The notes beneath the pieces were generated by a model. That model searched no databases. It was not told the DNA's origin and saw only the letters and a program-made list of their open reading frames with translations. The translations under genes and the position numbers were made by a program. A stretch of DNA of 64,000 nt. Origin: DATMGU01 sp035555315 (GTDB lineage: Bacteria > Pseudomonadota > Alphaproteobacteria > ATCC43930 > CGMCC-115725). The stretch is taken from the NCBI GenBank assembly GCA_035555315.1, contig DATMGU010000010.1, forward strand, positions 70,782-134,781. The letters are read 5' to 3'. This document shows positions 43,494-51,823 of the stretch, piece by piece. The stretch's first letter is position 1; every line of letters begins with the position of its first letter.

Positions 43494-44624
43494 ATGACGG
43501 TGTGGGCGAGGGGACGGACGCGGCGGATCGCGGGTGCGATCGTCATCACCTTCGCCACATGCAGCGTCCAGCTGCCCAGTTCGGCGCAGGCCGACGAGCC
43601 GCGTATCCTGCGTATGGCGAACCGTGCTGATCAGATCGGCGATGACACCCTCGCCAAATTCGAGGCGGAGACCGGGATCAAGGTTCAGTACGACGTCTAT
43701 GCGGACGACGCGGCGCTGGAGCGCAAGCTCGCCGACGGTCATCCCGGCTATGACCTCGTGGTCATGTCCGCGGTTCCGGCACTGGCTCGGCAGATCGCTG
43801 CCAAGCATCTACGGCCGATCGATAGCGCGAAGCTGCAGAATTACACCAATCTCGATCCCGCCATGCTGACCTTGACCGGCACCGTCGATCCGAAGAATCG
43901 CTATGCGGTGCCGTATCTCTGGGGCATGAGCGGGCTCGGCATCAATGTGGAGAAGCTGAAGGCGGCGGCACCGGATGCGCCGCTCGACAGCCTCGATCTA
44001 TTGTTCGATCCCGCCATCGTCAGCCGCGCCGCCGCCTGCGGCATCGCGGTGCCGGATCTGCCGCAGGAGTTGATACCCGCGGCGCTGCTCTGGCTCGGCC
44101 GCGATCCAGCCAGCCGCGATGAGGCCGATCTCAACCAGGCGATCGACGCGATCGACAAGGTGCGCGGCTATTTCCGGCGTCTGCATGGACCGCAGCGGAT
44201 CGATCCGCTGACCCATGGTCAGGTCTGTGTCGCCTATGAGGGGATCGTCGATCACGCGCTGGCCCGGTCGCATGCCGACGAGCCGGACCCCGGCTTGGAT
44301 ATCGCCTATGCGGTGCCGCGCCAAGGCGGATTGCTGTGGGTCGACGTGCTGGCGATCCCCGCCGACGCGGCGGATCCGGAGGCCGCCCTGGCGCTGATCG
44401 ACTTCCTGTTGCGTCCCGAGATCATCGGCGACATCACCAACCGGGTCGAGACCGCCAACCCGAACATGCTGTCGCTCGACTTCGTGGATGAGGAGCTGAA
44501 ATCCGATGCCAGCGTGTTCCCGCCCGATGCGATCCGCTCGAAACTGGTGCTCGATCCACCGGTCGCGCCGGCCTACGAACGGGCACGGACCAAGGCCTGG
44601 GCTCGGCTGCGCGCCGTCAAATAA
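43494..44624 (+). CDS. PotF/SpuD-like polyamine-type periplasmic binding protein
   Basis: 376 residues with a signal peptide (about 1-33, ending SAQA). The pattern EPRILRMANRADQIGDDTLAKFEAETGIKVQYDVYADDAALERKL is the PotF/PotD N-lobe, and VPYLWGMSGLGIN and late FVDEELKSDASVFP fit as well. These proteins bind putrescine or spermidine for ABC uptake, or act as sensors. No permease genes are adjacent. Agmatine deiminase follows 9 bp later, so it is co-transcribed with agmatine catabolism. Confidence 0.9.
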   Translation: MTVWARGRTRRIAGAIVITFATCSVQLPSSAQADEPRILRMANRADQIGDDTLAKFEAETGIKVQYDVYADDAALERKLADGHPGYDLVVMSAVPALARQIAAKHLRPIDSAKLQNYTNLDPAMLTLTGTVDPKNRYAVPYLWGMSGLGINVEKLKAAAPDAPLDSLDLLFDPAIVSRAAACGIAVPDLPQELIPAALLWLGRDPASRDEADLNQAIDAIDKVRGYFRRLHGPQRIDPLTHGQVCVAYEGIVDHALARSHADEPDPGLDIAYAVPRQGGLLWVDVLAIPADAADPEAALALIDFLLRPEIIGDITNRVETANPNMLSLDFVDEELKSDASVFPPDAIRSKLVLDPPVAPAYERARTKAWARLRAVK

Positions 44625-44633
44625 GGGGAAGCC

Positions 44634-45701
44634 ATGACTGGGGACACCATGACTCCGCCGGGGATCACGCCGAAGCAAGCCGGCTTCCACATGCCGCCGG
44701 AATGGCACCGCCATGAGCGGAGCTGGATGGCTTGGCCCTGCCGGGTGCCGTTATGGCATGGCCGGATCGAGGCGGCGCGGGGCGCCTATGCCACGGTCGC
44801 CCGGGCGATCGCGTCGGTCGAACCGATCACCATGCTGGCGAACCCCGCCGATATCGCGGAGGCACAGGCCGTTTGCGGGCCGACCGTTACGGTCGAGGCG
44901 ATGCCGCTCGACGATAGTTGGATGCGTGACTTCGGTCCGACCTTCCTGATCGATCGGGCAGGCGGTCTCGCCGGCGCAGATTGGCGGTTCAACGCCTGGG
45001 GCGACAAATACCCGGATTACGATCGCGACGCCGCCGTCGCGGCGACCCTGTTGGGCCGGCTCGACCTGCCAAGCTTCAAAGCGCCCTTCGTCCTGGAAGG
45101 CGGCTCGATTCATGTCGATGGCCAGGGCACGGTGCTGACCTCGGAACAATGCCTTCTGAACAAAAATCGCAATCCCAGTCTCGATCGTTCGGATATCGAA
45201 CGGAATCTGCGGGAGTGGCTCGGTACCGAAACTATCATCTGGTTGGGCCAGGGTCTGGAAAATGACGGCACCGACGGTCATGTCGACAATCTGGCCTGTT
45301 TCGCCCGGCCGGGCGTGGTTCTGGCATTGACCGAGCCCGATCCCGCCGATGCCAATCACCGGGTTTTGGCGGATAATCTGACGCGGCTGCGGCAAGCCCG
45401 GGACGCGCGCGGGCGTCGGCTCGAGGTGATCGAGATCGCCGAGCCGGCGCCGCGGGATTCCGCGGGTGGGCGGCTGGCGCTCAGCTACATCAATTTCTAT
45501 CTGGCCAACGGCGCGGTCATCATGCCGGCCTTCGGCGATCCGCGGGATGAACCGGCGGCGGCCACGATGGCACGGGTCTTCCCCGATCGGCGGATCATCC
45601 AACTGCCTGTTCTGGACATCCTGCTGGGCGGCGGCGGCATTCATTGCATCACCCAGCAGCAGCCCGTTTCGGGGCCAATTTCTGGTCGGGAAGGGATCTG
45701 A
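44634..45701 (+). CDS. aguA: Agmatine deiminase
   Basis: 355 residues of the penteins/agmatine deiminase family. MPPEWHRHERSWMAWPCR near the start, MRDFGPTF (Asp/Arg contacts), EGGSIHVDGQGT (guanidinium-binding Glu and His) and the nucleophile Cys338 in GGGGIHCITQQQP are all present. It converts agmatine to N-carbamoylputrescine and ammonia in the cytoplasm. GGGGAAG precedes the ATG at 44634; a second ATG at 44649 is possible. The next gene, for the second step of the pathway, begins 1 bp after the stop. Confidence 0.95.
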   Translation: MTGDTMTPPGITPKQAGFHMPPEWHRHERSWMAWPCRVPLWHGRIEAARGAYATVARAIASVEPITMLANPADIAEAQAVCGPTVTVEAMPLDDSWMRDFGPTFLIDRAGGLAGADWRFNAWGDKYPDYDRDAAVAATLLGRLDLPSFKAPFVLEGGSIHVDGQGTVLTSEQCLLNKNRNPSLDRSDIERNLREWLGTETIIWLGQGLENDGTDGHVDNLACFARPGVVLALTEPDPADANHRVLADNLTRLRQARDARGRRLEVIEIAEPAPRDSAGGRLALSYINFYLANGAVIMPAFGDPRDEPAAATMARVFPDRRIIQLPVLDILLGGGGIHCITQQQPVSGPISGREGI

Positions 45702-45702
45702 C

Positions 45703-46581
45703 ATGACCAACGTGACCGTCGCCGCCACGCAATTCGCCATGAGCGAGGATCGTGCCGCCAACCTCGACAAGGCCGAGGCGATGGTCCGCCGCGCGGCAGC
45801 CGCCGGTGCCGAGATCATCCTGCTGCCGGAATTGTTCGAGACGCCGTATTTTTGCAAGGATCAGTGGCCCGAGTTCTTCGATCTCGCGCGGTCGGTCGAG
45901 GGTAATCCGATGCTCGACCGCATGGCGGCCCTCGCGGCGGAACTGGGCGTGGTGCTGCCCGTGAGTTTTTTCGAGCGTGCCAACAACACGTATTACAACA
46001 CGCTGATGATGCTCGATGCCGATGGCAGCCGGCTCGGTCTCTACCGCAAGTCGCACATTCCGGACGGGCCGGGATATCAGGAGAAATACTATTTCCGGCC
46101 TGGCGATACCGGTTTCAAGGTCTGGCCGACGCGGTTCGGCCGGGTCGGCGTCGCGGTCTGCTGGGACCAATGGTTCCCCGAGGCCGCGCGGTCGATGGTG
46201 CTGAACGGGGCGGATCTCTTGTTCTATCCGACGGCGATCGGCTCCGAGCCGCAGGATCCGACGCTCGATAGCCGCGATCATTGGCAACGTGTCATGCAGG
46301 GCCATGCCGGTGCCAATCTGGTGCCGGTGATCGCGTCCAATCGGGTCGGCCACGAAGTCTGCCGGCCGACCGAGACGACCTTCTACGGCTCGTCCTTCAT
46401 CGCGGACCCGACCGGCGCCAAGGTGGCCGAGGCCGATCGCGGCGAAGAGACGGTGATCGTGGCAAGCTTCGATATCGAGGCGATCCGCCGGCAGCGGAAC
46501 GGCTGGGGGCTGTTTCGCGACCGCCGGCCCGAGCTCTATGGCGCGCTGCTGACCGGCGACGGCGCAACGCGCCTCGGGTAA
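45703..46581 (+). CDS. aguB: N-carbamoylputrescine amidase
   Basis: 292 residues of the nitrilase superfamily. The triad is Glu43 (LLPELFE), Lys116 (LYRKSHIPDG) and Cys153 (GVAVCWDQWFPE). PGYQEKYYFRPGD is typical of AguB. It hydrolyses N-carbamoylputrescine to putrescine, CO2 and ammonia, completing the arginine decarboxylase route begun by AguA. GGGAAGGGA lies upstream of the ATG. Putrescine could then go to the transaminase or the PuuB-like route encoded in this window. Confidence 0.95.
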   Translation: MTNVTVAATQFAMSEDRAANLDKAEAMVRRAAAAGAEIILLPELFETPYFCKDQWPEFFDLARSVEGNPMLDRMAALAAELGVVLPVSFFERANNTYYNTLMMLDADGSRLGLYRKSHIPDGPGYQEKYYFRPGDTGFKVWPTRFGRVGVAVCWDQWFPEAARSMVLNGADLLFYPTAIGSEPQDPTLDSRDHWQRVMQGHAGANLVPVIASNRVGHEVCRPTETTFYGSSFIADPTGAKVAEADRGEETVIVASFDIEAIRRQRNGWGLFRDRRPELYGALLTGDGATRLG

Positions 46582-46873
46582 GGGCCTGTCAAAAAAAATA
46601 AAGCATTTTCAATATAGTATCCGTCCGGATTAATTTGAAGTCTCAACCCTGTGCACAAAGCCTCTTTACAAGCGCAAGCCGGCTGCTTAGCGTCCGCCGC
46701 ATGATCGCGATCTTCGCCAAACGCATTACCATTAAGACCATCCGCTTCGGCGGGGGTGCTTTGGTGTGCGTCCGGTAATATCGCCGAGATAGCCCCAAAC
46801 CCCGCCGGTAAAACGGACGGGGTCGCTATCAAGTCAGGATCCCGCCCGCTCCGGCACAACTGGAGACGAGCCG
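46582..46873. other. 292-bp intergenic region with AT-rich tract, upstream of the semialdehyde dehydrogenase gene
   Basis: It starts with an AT-rich stretch (about 46590-46640, with eight A residues and TATAGTAT), unlike the rest of the window, followed by GC-rich sequence and a stable hairpin. I find no gene or riboswitch class that I can name. It may hold a strong promoter or mark an old insertion boundary. Confidence 0.5.
46788..46830 (+). promoter_or_regulatory. Leader hairpin upstream of the semialdehyde dehydrogenase gene
   Basis: Nested stems GATAGC/GCTATC (46788-46793 with 46825-46830), CCCCG/CGGGG (46800-46804 with 46818-46822) and CCG/CGG form one long hairpin ending 43 bp before the ATG. 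It may be a 5' untranslated regulatory structure; no known riboswitch consensus was recognised. Confidence 0.4.
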
Positions 46874-47932
46874 ATGTGCCCTGACGATCTTTCCGCCCCG
46901 TTGCCAAGCGTTTCCGCGAAGATTACCCACCCTCATGTCGCCATCGTCGGCGCCACCGGGGCCGTGGGCGTCGAGTTGCGGACTTGCCTGGAGCGGCGCG
47001 GTTTCCCGCTGGCCTCCCTGCGTCTGCTGGCCTCGCCGCGATCGGCGGGGCAGGTGGCGCGTTTCGCCGGGCAGGATCTGGCGGTGCAGGCGCTGGACGA
47101 GCGCAGTTTCGACGGCGTCGATCTGGCGCTGTTCTCCGCCGGGGCCTCCGTTTCCCGCCACTACGCGCCGATCGCCGTGGCGCAAGGGGCCGTGGTCGTG
47201 GACAATTCCTCTGCTTTCCGGATGGATGACGGCGTGCCGCTGGTGGTGCCGGAAGTGAATCCCGAGGCGATGGCGCAGCATGCCGGGATCATCGCCGTTC
47301 CGAACTGCGTCGCCATCATCGCCACCGTGCCGCTCTGGCCGCTGCACCGCCGCTTCGGCATTCGCCGGGTGATCGCCGCCACCTATCAGGCCGCGTCGGG
47401 TGCCGGTGCCGCGGCCATGGAGGAATTGCGCGCCTCGACCGTCGCCTATCTGGCGGGCGAACCGTACCGCAACACGGTGCTGAAGCACCCCTACGCCTTC
47501 AACCTGTTCAGCCACGACGCGGCCGTCGATCCAGAGACCGGCTATAACGGCGAGGAAGCGAAGGTCATCGCCGAGACCCGTAAGATCATGGGCGCGCCCG
47601 ACCTCGCGGTCGGCATCACCTGCATCCGCGTGCCGGTGCTGCGTGCGCATTCCATCGCGCTGACGGTGGAGTTCGAGGAGGCGGTCGATCCGGCGGCCGT
47701 GCGCGACGCCTTGCGCGATGCGCCGGGCGTGCGCCTGGTGGACGACGTGGCGGCCAATCACTTCCCCATGCCCAACGAGGCCTCCGGCCAGGGCGACGTG
47801 CTGGTCGGCCGTATCCGGCGGGATGTCAGCGACCTGTCCGGCCGATCCGTCGCCCTGTTCGTGGCGGGCGATCAGTTGCTGAAGGGGGCGGCACTGAACG
47901 CGGTGCAGATCGCGGAACGCCTGTTCGGCTGA
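46874..47932 (+). CDS. asd: Aspartate-semialdehyde dehydrogenase
   Basis: 352 residues. NADP-binding motif VAIVGATGAVG (22-32), SAGASVS, VVVDNSSAFR and the nucleophile Cys145 in AVPNCVAI are family features, as are YNGEEAKVIAETRKI, CIRVPVLRAHS and DQLLKGAALNAVQIAE near the end. The enzyme reduces aspartyl phosphate to the semialdehyde in lysine, methionine and threonine synthesis. Many alphaproteobacteria have asd near leuB; here it stands alone, so it may be a paralogue. Codon usage appears more C-rich than in neighbours on the left. A strong hairpin follows its stop. Confidence 0.92.
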   Translation: MCPDDLSAPLPSVSAKITHPHVAIVGATGAVGVELRTCLERRGFPLASLRLLASPRSAGQVARFAGQDLAVQALDERSFDGVDLALFSAGASVSRHYAPIAVAQGAVVVDNSSAFRMDDGVPLVVPEVNPEAMAQHAGIIAVPNCVAIIATVPLWPLHRRFGIRRVIAATYQAASGAGAAAMEELRASTVAYLAGEPYRNTVLKHPYAFNLFSHDAAVDPETGYNGEEAKVIAETRKIMGAPDLAVGITCIRVPVLRAHSIALTVEFEEAVDPAAVRDALRDAPGVRLVDDVAANHFPMPNEASGQGDVLVGRIRRDVSDLSGRSVALFVAGDQLLKGAALNAVQIAERLFG

Positions 47933-47970
47933 TCGGGGACGCCCCTTCCAACCATCTCCTGCCGGTTAGG

Positions 47971-48005
47971 AGGGCTGCCTGAGGCACATGTCTCATGGCA
48001 GCCCT
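47971..48005 (+). terminator. Strong hairpin after asd
   Basis: AGGGCTGCC (47971-47979) pairs with GGCAGCCCT (47997-48005), extended by TGAG/CTCA inside with one bulged base. It lies 39 bp after the asd stop. No T tract follows, but the stem is long and GC-rich. Confidence 0.7.
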
Positions 48006-48075
48006 TCGATGGCCATCATCCCGCCGCTATCGTAGGCTAGCCATCGAGACGGGATTTCAGCGGAAGAGGTTGGCG

Positions 48076-48747
48076 GTGAACGATCCAAGGGTTTCCGCCC
48101 AGGCGGAGCCGGATGGACTGCCCGGCGAGGCGTCATCGGATTGGCCGCGGGGTGCGTTTCTGCGGGCGGATGAGAGCCGCGATGCCGAGTTCTATCGGCT
48201 GCCGCGCTTCGTCCATCATATCGATCCCGGCGCCGTCCAGGCGTTGTCCCGGCTCTATCGACGGATATTGCCGCCGGACGGGGCGCTTCTCGACCTCATG
48301 TCGAGCTGGGTCAGCCATCTGCCGGACGATATCGCTTATCGCCGTATCGCCGGGCTGGGCATGAACGCCGAGGAACTCGCCGGCAATCCGCGACTCACCG
48401 ATTGGACCGTTCAGGATCTGAACCGCGAGCCCTATCTGCCGTATCCGGCCGGCAGCTTCGACGCGGCCGTGATCGCCGTCTCGGTGCAATACCTGGTGCG
48501 GCCGGTCGAGGTGTTCGCCGAAATCGGCCGCGTCCTGACATCGGGCGGACCCCTGGTCGTGAGCTTTTCCAATCGCTGCTTTCCGACCAAGGCGGTGGCG
48601 GCGTGGCGCGTGCTGGATGATCGAGGCCGAATTGACTTGGTCCGCCGCTATTTCACTCGGTCCGGCGCGTGGCGCGATGTGACGGTGCTCGATGGCTCGT
48701 CCGGCGACGGCGACCCGCTCTTCGTGGTCACCGGCCGCCGGATCTAG
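48076..48747 (+). CDS. Class I SAM-dependent methyltransferase-like protein
   Basis: 223 residues from a GTG at 48076, chosen because GAAGAGG lies just upstream; an ATG at 47995 falls in the asd terminator hairpin. The core shows ALLDLMSSWVSHLP in place of the usual glycine-rich motif I, then YPAGSFDAAVIAVSVQYLVRPVEVFAEIGRVLTSGG (motifs II-III) and LVVSFSNRCFP. This is a methyltransferase type 11-like family with altered motif I, so SAM binding is likely but not certain. Substrate unknown. Confidence 0.78.
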   Translation: MNDPRVSAQAEPDGLPGEASSDWPRGAFLRADESRDAEFYRLPRFVHHIDPGAVQALSRLYRRILPPDGALLDLMSSWVSHLPDDIAYRRIAGLGMNAEELAGNPRLTDWTVQDLNREPYLPYPAGSFDAAVIAVSVQYLVRPVEVFAEIGRVLTSGGPLVVSFSNRCFPTKAVAAWRVLDDRGRIDLVRRYFTRSGAWRDVTVLDGSSGDGDPLFVVTGRRI

Positions 48748-48831
48748 CTTCGGCAAGGATTGGTTTTCAGTTGACCCGGCCCCCGGGACCGCCCCGATAA
48801 GGATAGCGGTCAGCAACCAACGAGGTGAGTC

Positions 48832-49863
48832 GTGAGTTCTTCCGCCCCATTCCTGAACCCTTCCGAAGCCGCTAAGCGGCTCGGCGTCTCCGCCAAGGCC
48901 CTGCGGCTCTATGAACAGCGCGGCCTGATCGCCCCGAGCCGCACTGAGGCCGGATGGCGGGCCTATGGTCCCGACGAGATGGTCCGAGCCGCCGAGATCG
49001 CCGCCCTGCGCGCGCTCGGCCTCAGCCTCGCCCAGGTGGCGCGGGTGCTGGGGGGCGACGCCCAGGATCTGGAGCCGGCCCTAGCGGCACACCAGGCGAC
49101 ACTCGAAGGCCGGGTCCGTGAGTTGGCCGGCACCGTGGAGAAGGTCCGCGGCCTGCGGGCCGACCTCGCCCGGGGCCAGGTGCCGGACGCCGGGGAACTG
49201 GCGCGCCTGCTGGGACCGGCCGAGCTCCGCGTTGCCTTCGACCTTCCCTGGCCCTGGGGTGGAGAGCGGTTCGAACTGCGCGACATCCGGGCACTGAACT
49301 ACATCATCGGCCCCCTGGGCAGCGGCAAGACCCGGCTGGCCCTGCGTCTGGCCGAGACCCTGCCCGGTGCCGCCTTTCTGGGACTGGACCGGTCGGTGGA
49401 TGGCGGTGCCGCGGCCCGGGCGCTGCTGGACGCCGACCCGGCGCTCAAAGCACGGGTTGACGAGGCCCTGGCCTGGCTGGTCGAGGACGGAGCGATGGCG
49501 TCGGATGCCCTGGTCACCCTGCTCGTCGGATTGGAATCCGAAGGTCCGGCCATCCTGGTTGTCGACATGGTGGAACAGGGGCTGGACCAGGCCACCCAGG
49601 AGGCTCTGATCGCCCATCTGCGCCGCAGAGGGCCCGGCGGGCGGCCGCTGTTCCTGATGACGCGCTCCTGCGCGATCCTGGACTTGGCCGCCGTGGGCGC
49701 CGACGAGGCGATCATCCTCTGCCCCGCCAATCACAGCCCGCCGACCCGCGTCGCCCCCTATCCCGGTGCCCCCGGCTATGAGGCCGTCGCCACCTGTCTG
49801 GCCTCCCCCGAGGTGCGGGCGCGGACGGAAGGCGTCATCGCATGGCGACCCCAGGTGGCGTGA
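48832..49863 (+). CDS. MerR-family HTH protein fused to a P-loop ATPase domain
   Basis: 343 residues from a GTG preceded by GAGGTGA. Residues about 7-75 are a MerR winged helix (SEAAKRLGVSAKALRLYEQRGLI, YGPDEM). A coiled-coil dimerisation helix follows (about 80-115). From about 135 the protein is an ABC-like ATPase: Walker A GPLGSGKT (160-167), a Walker B-like AILVVDMVEQGLD (240-252) and a switch-like segment FLMTRSCAILDL, ending CPANHSPP. Normal MerR proteins carry a small ligand-binding domain instead. The ATPase may sense a metabolite or nucleotide state and control DNA binding. Composition is richer in GC than most of the window. Confidence 0.82.
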   Translation: MSSSAPFLNPSEAAKRLGVSAKALRLYEQRGLIAPSRTEAGWRAYGPDEMVRAAEIAALRALGLSLAQVARVLGGDAQDLEPALAAHQATLEGRVRELAGTVEKVRGLRADLARGQVPDAGELARLLGPAELRVAFDLPWPWGGERFELRDIRALNYIIGPLGSGKTRLALRLAETLPGAAFLGLDRSVDGGAAARALLDADPALKARVDEALAWLVEDGAMASDALVTLLVGLESEGPAILVVDMVEQGLDQATQEALIAHLRRRGPGGRPLFLMTRSCAILDLAAVGADEAIILCPANHSPPTRVAPYPGAPGYEAVATCLASPEVRARTEGVIAWRPQVA

Positions 49864-49919
49864 TGGTTTGCTCCAGCAGGCCGCCTCGCCCTGCAACCTG
49901 TCGAAACCTCTAGGCGGGG

Positions 49920-50444
49920 TTAGTCGTCGTACGCGACGACGGAATAGAAGGGCACGTCCAGCCGGTCGCGACCGTGCAGGAAATTCAGTTCGATGATGCA
50001 GGCGGCACCGACCACGTCGGCGCCGACCTTGCGGCACAGGGTGATCGCGGCATCGAGCGTGCCGCCGGTCGCCAGCAAATCATCGAGGACCACGACCCGT
50101 TGGCCCGGCTTCAGCGCGTCGACATGGATCTCGACGCGATCGGTGCCGTATTCGAGATCGTAATCATGGGGCACCGTGGCGCCCGGCAGCTTGCCCTTCT
50201 TGCGGATCATGACGAAGCCGCAGCCCAGCGCCAGGGCGAGGGGGGCCGCGACCAGAAAGCCACGCGATTCGATGCCGACCAGCAGGTCCGGCCGCATCGG
50301 CCGAACCGCGTCGGTCAGCCGGTGGACCGTTTCCTGCCAGGCCTGGGGATGCGCCAGCAAGGTCGAGATGTCGTAGAAAAAGATGCCCGGTTTAGGAAAA
50401 TCCGGCACGCCGCGGATATGGTCCTTGATGTTCATCTCGGTCAC
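49920..50444 (-). CDS. apt: Adenine phosphoribosyltransferase
   Basis: 174 residues. PDFPKPGIFFYDISTLL near the start and the PRPP-binding loop VVVLDDLLATGGTLDAA identify Apt; GIESRGFLVAAPLA and ATVPHDYDLEYG complete the family pattern. It salvages adenine to AMP. The GTG at 50444 is about 9 bases from GGAG and fits better than the ATG at 50435, three codons later. It is divergent from the Mla-type operon. Confidence 0.93.
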   Translation of the reverse strand: MTEMNIKDHIRGVPDFPKPGIFFYDISTLLAHPQAWQETVHRLTDAVRPMRPDLLVGIESRGFLVAAPLALALGCGFVMIRKKGKLPGATVPHDYDLEYGTDRVEIHVDALKPGQRVVVLDDLLATGGTLDAAITLCRKVGADVVGAACIIELNFLHGRDRLDVPFYSVVAYDD

Positions 50445-50493
50445 TGGTCGGATCTCCTAGCGCGGCGCTTGAGCGCAGCGCTTTAATTGAGCT

Positions 50494-50524
50494 GGAGCGA
50501 TTCCCTTGACGGGGAACTCGCTCC
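50494..50524. promoter_or_regulatory. Hairpin in the divergent apt-mlaE intergenic region
   Basis: GGAGCGA-TTCCC pairs with GGGAA-TCGCTCC (50494-50505 with 50512-50524, one unpaired C), loop TTGACG. It lies between the starts of apt and mlaE, so it could be an operator, a leader structure, or an intergenic repeat copy. Confidence 0.45.
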
Positions 50525-50655
50525 GGGGAGCGTCGATTTGCTGGCAGTCTAATATCAGGAATCGTTCGGTCGGTAAGTCCGGTAATCGGGGGATTTATCG
50601 CCTATCGACGCATCGCTATCCACCGACGACCCGTCTCGTGTAGGTTCCTGCGGCC

Positions 50656-51819
50656 ATGGTTGCCTTGACCGCATCCGATCTCGATCGTCCGATGCACCTC
50701 GCCTGGGTTCGTCCCCGGCGCGAGAGCGGTGCGTTGATCGTGGCGCTTGGCGGCCACTTCGTGCTGGCCGCCGCCGTCGCCCTCGATGAGACGCTCGGGA
50801 AATTAGCCAGCGACGGGGCCCGGCGGATCGTGTTCGACCTCACCGCGGTCGAGCGTCTGGACACCGCGGGGGCATGGCTGGTGCTCCGCACCGCGCGGCG
50901 CTTCGCCGGGGCCGGGGCGACGGTCGAGCGGCGCGGCGTCCACCCGGATTTCGAACCGTTGCTGCTGACCATCGAGACCGATTGCCATAACCCACCGGTT
51001 ACGCATCCGAACACTAATGGCTTTGGGGCACTGCTCGAGAAGATCGGTCGTTCCGTCGTTAAGCTCGGGCTGCAATCCACTGAGCTATTGGGCTTTTTTG
51101 GAATGGTTTGCGCAGAGGCGGTGGCGACCTTGCTGCGGCCGCGCCGGCTGCGGATCGTCGCCCTGTTCACCCAGTTGGAGGAAACCGGGCTGAATGCCTT
51201 GCCGATCCTCGGATTGTTGACGTTCCTGATCGGCATCGTGTTCGCCTATCAGGGGGCCGATCAACTGCGCCGCTTCGGCGCCGAGATCTTCACCGTCAAC
51301 CTGCTGGGCATCTCGATCTGCCGGGAACTCGGCGGCCTGATGGCGGCGATCATCGTCGCCGGGCGGTCCGGCAGCGCCTTCACCGCCCAGATCGGTACGA
51401 TGAAGGTGAATGAGGAGGTCGACGCGCTGGAGACGCTCGGCCTCAATACCGTCGAGGTGCTGGTGCTGCCGCGGCTCGCAGGCCTCATCATCACGCTGCC
51501 GCTGCTCACCTTCTTCGCCAATATCATGGCGTTGGCGGGCGGTGCCGTGATGGTCTATTTCGGTCTCGGCATCACCATTCCGGCCTTTCTGCGGCAACTC
51601 AACCAATCTCTGATCGGCTGGAGTTTCTTCATCGGGCTGATGAAGGCGCCGGTCTTCGCCTTCATCATCGCGATCGTCGGCTGTTACGAGGGGTTGCGGG
51701 TCTCTCGCGATGCCGCCAGCGTCGGCCGCGCGACCACCCTGTCGGTGGTGGAGTCGATCTTTCTGGTGATCGTCGCCGATGCGCTCTTTTCCATCATGTT
51801 TTCGATGTTGGGCATTTGA
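50656..51819 (+). CDS. mlaE: MlaE-type lipid ABC permease with N-terminal STAS domain
   Basis: 387 residues. The first ~105 residues form a STAS-like domain (IVFDLTAVERLDTAGAWLVLRTARRF), as in MlaB fused to the permease. The remainder is an MlaE permease with about five to six membrane segments, GTMKVNEEVDALETLGLN and GCYEGLRVSRDAASVG being family signatures. With the next genes it builds an MCE-type inner-membrane lipid transporter. The STAS fusion explains why no separate mlaB exists. The ATPase gene follows 4 bp later. Confidence 0.92.
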   Translation: MVALTASDLDRPMHLAWVRPRRESGALIVALGGHFVLAAAVALDETLGKLASDGARRIVFDLTAVERLDTAGAWLVLRTARRFAGAGATVERRGVHPDFEPLLLTIETDCHNPPVTHPNTNGFGALLEKIGRSVVKLGLQSTELLGFFGMVCAEAVATLLRPRRLRIVALFTQLEETGLNALPILGLLTFLIGIVFAYQGADQLRRFGAEIFTVNLLGISICRELGGLMAAIIVAGRSGSAFTAQIGTMKVNEEVDALETLGLNTVEVLVLPRLAGLIITLPLLTFFANIMALAGGAVMVYFGLGITIPAFLRQLNQSLIGWSFFIGLMKAPVFAFIIAIVGCYEGLRVSRDAASVGRATTLSVVESIFLVIVADALFSIMFSMLGI

Positions 51820-51823
51820 CCGA

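Noticed and set aside
46536..46907. Minus-strand frame of 123 codons spanning the aguB end and asd start
   Set aside because: No ribosome-binding site or recognisable domain, and it overlaps the ends of two real genes.
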